A DNA stretch of 53,663 nt. Source: Bacteroidaceae bacterium. Its GTDB lineage: Bacteria > Bacteroidota > Bacteroidia > Bacteroidales > Bacteroidaceae. A program made the position numbers and the translations under genes. Below the pieces are notes generated by a model. The model was not told the DNA's origin. It searched no databases and was given only the letters and a program-made list of their open reading frames with translations. This document shows positions 50,171-53,663 of the stretch, piece by piece. The stretch is taken from NCBI GenBank assembly GCA_017534815.1, contig JAFXVS010000002.1, positions 1 to 53,663 of the forward strand, read 5' to 3'. Position 1 is the stretch's first letter. Every line of letters starts with the position of its first letter.

Positions 50171-52690
50171 TTATTTTCCTCTGACAGTTGCACCAGTTGC
50201 CTTGCAGATGCTCTGTTCAATCTTGCTCATGATGGCTTCAATGGCCTTGTCGTTGAGTGTCTTCTCCTCACTCTGGAGGGTGAAGTTCACAGCATACGAC
50301 TTCTTGCCGGCCTCGAGGTTCTTGCCTTCGTACACGTCGAAGAGCTTCACCTCCTTCAGCAGCTTCTTCTCTGCCTGATAAGCGGCAGCCTCAATCTGAG
50401 CGAACTCGACACCTTCATCCACGAGCAATGCCAAGTCACGGCTCACGGCTGGGAACTTCGACAGGTCGTAGTAAGTGACGGTCACCTTCTTGATGAGCTT
50501 CATGAGGTTTGTCCAGTTGATGTCAGCGAAATAGACAGGTGCTTCCACATCAAGTTTCTTCGCCATCTTCTTGGTCACGATGCCGAACTCAGCAATCTTC
50601 TTGCCGCCACGCTGCGTGATGGTCGTAGCAATCGAGAAGATGTCGTTCTTCTCCTCGCCAAACACAAGAGCGCCGAATGGAACACCCAGACGCTTGAAGA
50701 TGTTCAGCACATAGGCCTTCATCTCATAGACAGAACTATCCTCGTCGGCATGTGCCCAGTTGCCGTTCACACGCTTGCCGGTCAGCCACAAGCCCAGGTG
50801 ATAGTCTTCGCTGTAGGCAGCCAGAATCTTCTTCGACGACTCAGCGCTGGCCTTCAAGGTCTCACCGTTCTCATCCACCTTCTCCTGATTCTTCTCAGGG
50901 TCGAAGTAGTAGCAGTTGCCGAACTCGAAGAACTTCAGGTCGGGCATACGGCGGTTGGCATTACGGGCGATGGACTCCAGACCTCCGAAGAGCAATGTCT
51001 GACGCAACACAGCCAAATCCTGACTCAGCGGATTCATCAGTTTCACGCAGTTCTCCAGCTTATAGGTCTCACCCTCCTCATAGTACGAAACCTTCGTGAG
51101 CGAGTTGTTCAGTATCTCGTTGAATCCGCAGCCCACCAACTGTTCAGCCACGTGGTTCTGCAGCTTGTTGCTCTTGTCCAGTTCTCCCTTCGTGGTGAGC
51201 GATGAACGCACCTGAGAAGGAATCTCGATATTGTTGTAGCCATAGATGCGCAGAATCTCCTCCACCACATCGCAAGGCTTCTTCACATCCACACGGAACG
51301 CTGGAGCCTTCACCTGCATCATCTTCTCGTCACTCTTCAGAATCTCAAAGCCGAGGTTCTTCAGGATACTCTGCTGCGTCTCCACAGGCAGTTCCTTGCC
51401 GATGAGGTCAGCCACATACTGATACTCCACATCGATGATGGCATCCTGTGGCAGCGTGTCGTTCTTCACATCCACAATCTCCATGCTGATTTCGCCACCA
51501 GCCAACTCCTGAGCCAGCATCGCAGCACGCTTGATGGCGTAGATCTGACCAGCAGGATCGATGCCTCTCTCGAAGCGGAAGCTGGCATCCGTCTGCAATC
51601 CATGACGGCGGGCACTCTTGCGAATCCAAGTCGGGTGGAAGTAAGCACTCTCGAAGAGCACATTCTTCGTGGTCTCATACGTACCACTACCCTTTCCGCC
51701 GAACACACCAGCGATACACATCGGCTCCTCCACATTGCAGATAGCCAAATCCTTGTCGCTCAGCTTGTGATCCTCGCCATCCAGCGTGACGAACGGCGTG
51801 CCCTCAGGCATCGTCTTCACCACCACCTTATTGCCCTTCACCATATCGGCATCGAAGCAATGCAGAGGCTGGCCGTAAGCCATCATGATGTAGTTCGTGA
51901 TATCGACAATATTGTTGATGGGGCGCTGACCAATCGCAGTCAGTCTGTCCTTCAGCCACTTCGGACTCTCCTTCACCTCGCAATTCTTCACCGACACAGC
52001 ACAGTAACGTGGACAAGCCTCCTCAGCCTCCACCACCACGTCAAACTTCAAGTCATTCGACTGCACCTTGAAGCCCTCCACCGATGGACGATGCAGCGCA
52101 GTCTCATAACCGTTCTGCTTCAGGTAGGCATAGAAGTCACGCGCCACACCCCAATGCGAACAAGCGTCAGAGTGGTTCGGCGTGATGTCCACCTCAATCA
52201 CATAGTCGCTCTCCAGACCATAGTACTCAGCGGCAGGCGTACCCACCACAGCGTCCTCAGGCAACACGATGATGCCATCATGGCTCGTGCCGATGCCAAT
52301 CTCGTCCTCAGCACAAATCATGCCGTTCGACTCAATGCCGCGCAGCTTGCTCTTCTTGATGACGAACTCCTGGTCGCCGTCATACAGCTTGCAGCCCAAC
52401 TGAGCCACAATCACCTTCTGACCAGCAGCCACATTGGGGGCACCGCAGACAATCTGCTCCACCACGCCATTGCCCTCATCCACGGTCGTCACGTGCATGT
52501 GGTCACTATTCGGATGAGGCTCGCACGTCAGCACCTGACCGACCACCAATCCCTGGAGTCCGCCCTTGATGCTCTGCACCTCTTCCACAGCTTCGACCTC
52601 CAAGCCCATGCTCGTGAGCGCCTTGCCCACCTCCTCGGCCGTCATGTCGAAGTCAACATATTCCTTCAACCATTTGTATGAAACGTTCAT
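50171..52690 (-). CDS. pheT: Phenylalanyl-tRNA synthetase beta subunit
   Basis: This 839-aa subunit of the alpha2-beta2 enzyme charges tRNA-Phe. From ATG 52690 (MNVSYKWLKEYVDFDMTAEE): EMAP-like tRNA-binding domain (GLVVGQVLTCEPHPNSDHMH, about 46-155), B3/B4 editing domain (GQRPINNIVDITNYIMMAYG), B5 domain, a catalytic-like core (LKNLGFEIL, ILNNSLTKVSYYEEG), and the C-terminal ferredoxin-fold anticodon-binding domain (YYDLSKFPAVSRDLALLVDE). Codons further upstream lie beyond the promoter TACCTTTG at 52760-52767 and are rejected. pheS is not in the window. Confidence 0.96.
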   Translation of the reverse strand: MNVSYKWLKEYVDFDMTAEEVGKALTSMGLEVEAVEEVQSIKGGLQGLVVGQVLTCEPHPNSDHMHVTTVDEGNGVVEQIVCGAPNVAAGQKVIVAQLGCKLYDGDQEFVIKKSKLRGIESNGMICAEDEIGIGTSHDGIIVLPEDAVVGTPAAEYYGLESDYVIEVDITPNHSDACSHWGVARDFYAYLKQNGYETALHRPSVEGFKVQSNDLKFDVVVEAEEACPRYCAVSVKNCEVKESPKWLKDRLTAIGQRPINNIVDITNYIMMAYGQPLHCFDADMVKGNKVVVKTMPEGTPFVTLDGEDHKLSDKDLAICNVEEPMCIAGVFGGKGSGTYETTKNVLFESAYFHPTWIRKSARRHGLQTDASFRFERGIDPAGQIYAIKRAAMLAQELAGGEISMEIVDVKNDTLPQDAIIDVEYQYVADLIGKELPVETQQSILKNLGFEILKSDEKMMQVKAPAFRVDVKKPCDVVEEILRIYGYNNIEIPSQVRSSLTTKGELDKSNKLQNHVAEQLVGCGFNEILNNSLTKVSYYEEGETYKLENCVKLMNPLSQDLAVLRQTLLFGGLESIARNANRRMPDLKFFEFGNCYYFDPEKNQEKVDENGETLKASAESSKKILAAYSEDYHLGLWLTGKRVNGNWAHADEDSSVYEMKAYVLNIFKRLGVPFGALVFGEEKNDIFSIATTITQRGGKKIAEFGIVTKKMAKKLDVEAPVYFADINWTNLMKLIKKVTVTYYDLSKFPAVSRDLALLVDEGVEFAQIEAAAYQAEKKLLKEVKLFDVYEGKNLEAGKKSYAVNFTLQSEEKTLNDKAIEAIMSKIEQSICKATGATVRGK

Positions 52691-52759
52691 ATCGTAAAAT
52701 AATTTGAATTTTATCCTTTTACCTATATCTTCCCACGCACACACGCGTGAAAAACGGTG

Positions 52760-52767
52760 CAAAGGTA
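52760..52767 (-). promoter_or_regulatory. Promoter element of pheT-yebC-lipoprotein
   Basis: The minus strand reads TACCTTTG. Confidence 0.55.
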
Positions 52768-52930
52768 CACAAAAAAAAGCAGAGTACCAATAAAATCACA
52801 TTTTTATTTTGTATTTCAACCCACATCCCCCGTCCGACCAAGCCAACCGCCCAATGACAAGAGCAACAAAACAAAAAGAGAAGGCCACATTTCTGCAACC
52901 TTCCCTTCTTCTCACATCGCGTCAGCCCGC

Positions 52931-52959
52931 TCTAAACTCTAAACTCTCAACTCTAAACT
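52931..52959 (+). repeat. TCTAAACTC/TCAACTC simple repeat
   Basis: TCTAAACTCTAAACTCTCAA followed by CTCTAAACT; relatives occur in other intergenic gaps and inside the kinase ORF at 27004-27023. Confidence 0.5.
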
Positions 52960-52963
52960 GGCG

Positions 52964-53512
52964 TTAGCCCTCTCCTCCGCTGCCTGGCAGACCACCACCG
53001 CCTGTGTTGCCACCGTTACCAGTGTTTTCGCCAGTGTTCTCGCCGTTGTTGTCATCGCCAGTCTCCTCCACTTCGCCCGGGTCAGCAGAGGTGACACGCT
53101 TCACCTCGTTGCCGTTGCGGTCGTAGCAGGTGATGATCACGCTGGTCTGGGCCAACTCGTTCTTGAGTTCCATCGCCGGGGTGAAGATGATGCGGCGTGT
53201 CTTGATGAGCGATGTCTTCACATCGTTCACGTCAGCCACCGTCTTCGCGCTTAGGCCGAAACGCATGGTGCCGAGTCCGGGGAGCGCCACACTGTGACCT
53301 TCCGTTGCCCAGGCCTTGATGACCTCACCGGCAGCGTCCCAGCAGGCGTGCATCACACCCTCGCTGACACCCGAACGGAGGGCAGCCTCACGGATCACTT
53401 TCTCGGTGGTGAGTGCCGAATACAGCTCAGGCTGCATCACATAGCGCCACACACCTTCGTCTGTCTTGGAGAACTTCAGGAGTTTCTCCCTTGCTTTCAC
53501 TTTCAATGCCAT
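52964..53512 (-). CDS. HU-like (HU-HIG) DNA-binding protein with Gly-rich tail
   Basis: This 182-aa product has residues 1-140 that fit the HU-HIG type: LTTEKVIREAALRSGVSEGV, DAAGEVIKAWATEGHSVALP and GLGTMRFGLSAKTV (strand-turn-strand arm), then IKTRRIIFTPAMELKNELAQ. The last 35 residues are low-complexity (GENTGENTGNGGNTGGGGLP). HU-HIG proteins probably bind DNA. This one is a distant paralogue of the truncated gene at 1-232 on the same strand. It stands alone; the 151 bp after its start hold nothing I can identify. Confidence 0.78.
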   Translation of the reverse strand: MALKVKAREKLLKFSKTDEGVWRYVMQPELYSALTTEKVIREAALRSGVSEGVMHACWDAAGEVIKAWATEGHSVALPGLGTMRFGLSAKTVADVNDVKTSLIKTRRIIFTPAMELKNELAQTSVIITCYDRNGNEVKRVTSADPGEVEETGDDNNGENTGENTGNGGNTGGGGLPGSGGEG

Positions 53513-53663
53513 ACTAATTCTGTTTTTTAGTTGGGTTTCACTTTTTGTTAACTAACTCATGCAGTCTCCGATGTCCTTTTTTCCAGAACCCGTCCCAGAT
53601 TTTTCTCCTCCGCGGCGCAGAAATATTTAGAACGCGTCCCCGTAAAAATTCCTCCTCAACTAC

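Noticed and set aside
51602-52681. 359-codon plus-strand ORF opposite pheT
   Set aside because: His/Leu/Arg-rich antisense shadow of a well-conserved synthetase gene.

Overview
This window is a chromosomal segment from a Bacteroidales bacterium that looks like Prevotella/Segatella. Three things point there. Nearly every transcription unit starts behind a Bacteroidetes-type promoter (TAnnTTTG, in several cases with TTTG about 20 bp upstream). The protein families are typical of the group: HU-HIG proteins, a FadL/OmpP1 porin, DUF6057, a GGGtGRT protein with a NifU-like partner, and an Rnf operon led by rseC. Ribosomal protein S16 carries a long Ala/Lys/Glu tail. Taxonomy was not checked by any search.

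Layout. 1-8.8 kb is accessory DNA. It holds a truncated HU-like gene, then a complete IS1595-family element (618-2975) with near-perfect 25-bp ends, a perfect 8-bp target duplication and three passenger ORFs, two of which look like a toxin-antitoxin pair. The element sits between two inverted arms of a dispersed GGGACA-type repeat. After it come a four-helix-bundle protein, a strongly structured 6S-like RNA candidate with its own promoter and U-tract (about 4037-4207), two unknown proteins, and a primase-like BT4734/VirE_N-type protein. 8.8-15 kb is housekeeping: a phosphosugar mutase, panC-panD, a FadL-like porin and a W/Y-rich secreted protein. 15.1-23.4 kb holds a secreted GH127 beta-L-arabinofuranosidase that overlaps, tail to tail, the rseC-rnfBCDGEA operon (ferredoxin:NAD+ oxidoreductase). 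23.6-27.7 kb holds rpsP with a tandem-hairpin leader, a lipid A deacylase-like outer-membrane protein in operon with mannose-1-phosphate guanylyltransferase, and a BadF-type sugar kinase.

27.7-28.4 kb is a decayed, repeat-bearing intergenic region. 28.4-35.1 kb encodes an 1877-aa protein with transglutaminase-like, DUF4011, SF1 helicase and Vsr-like nuclease regions, followed by an unknown gene whose last 200 bp are open in two frames. This is the best candidate here for an undescribed, possibly defensive, unit. 35.2-38.1 kb has two tandem DUF4890-like periplasmic paralogues and the GGGtGRT/Fe-S scaffold pair. 38.3-45.6 kb is a four-gene operon in which two paralogous DUF6057 membrane proteins flank a lipoprotein with a c-type heme motif and a TolB-like propeller, ending in a DPP-IV-type peptidase. 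45.7-53.5 kb is mostly core: a lysozyme-like secreted protein, lepA with a small lipoprotein, a DUF2582 winged helix, and pheT-yebC-lipoprotein. A second HU-like protein with a Gly-rich tail closes the window.

No tRNA, rRNA or CRISPR array was recognised. Functions are assigned from motifs and remembered family features, with no database search.
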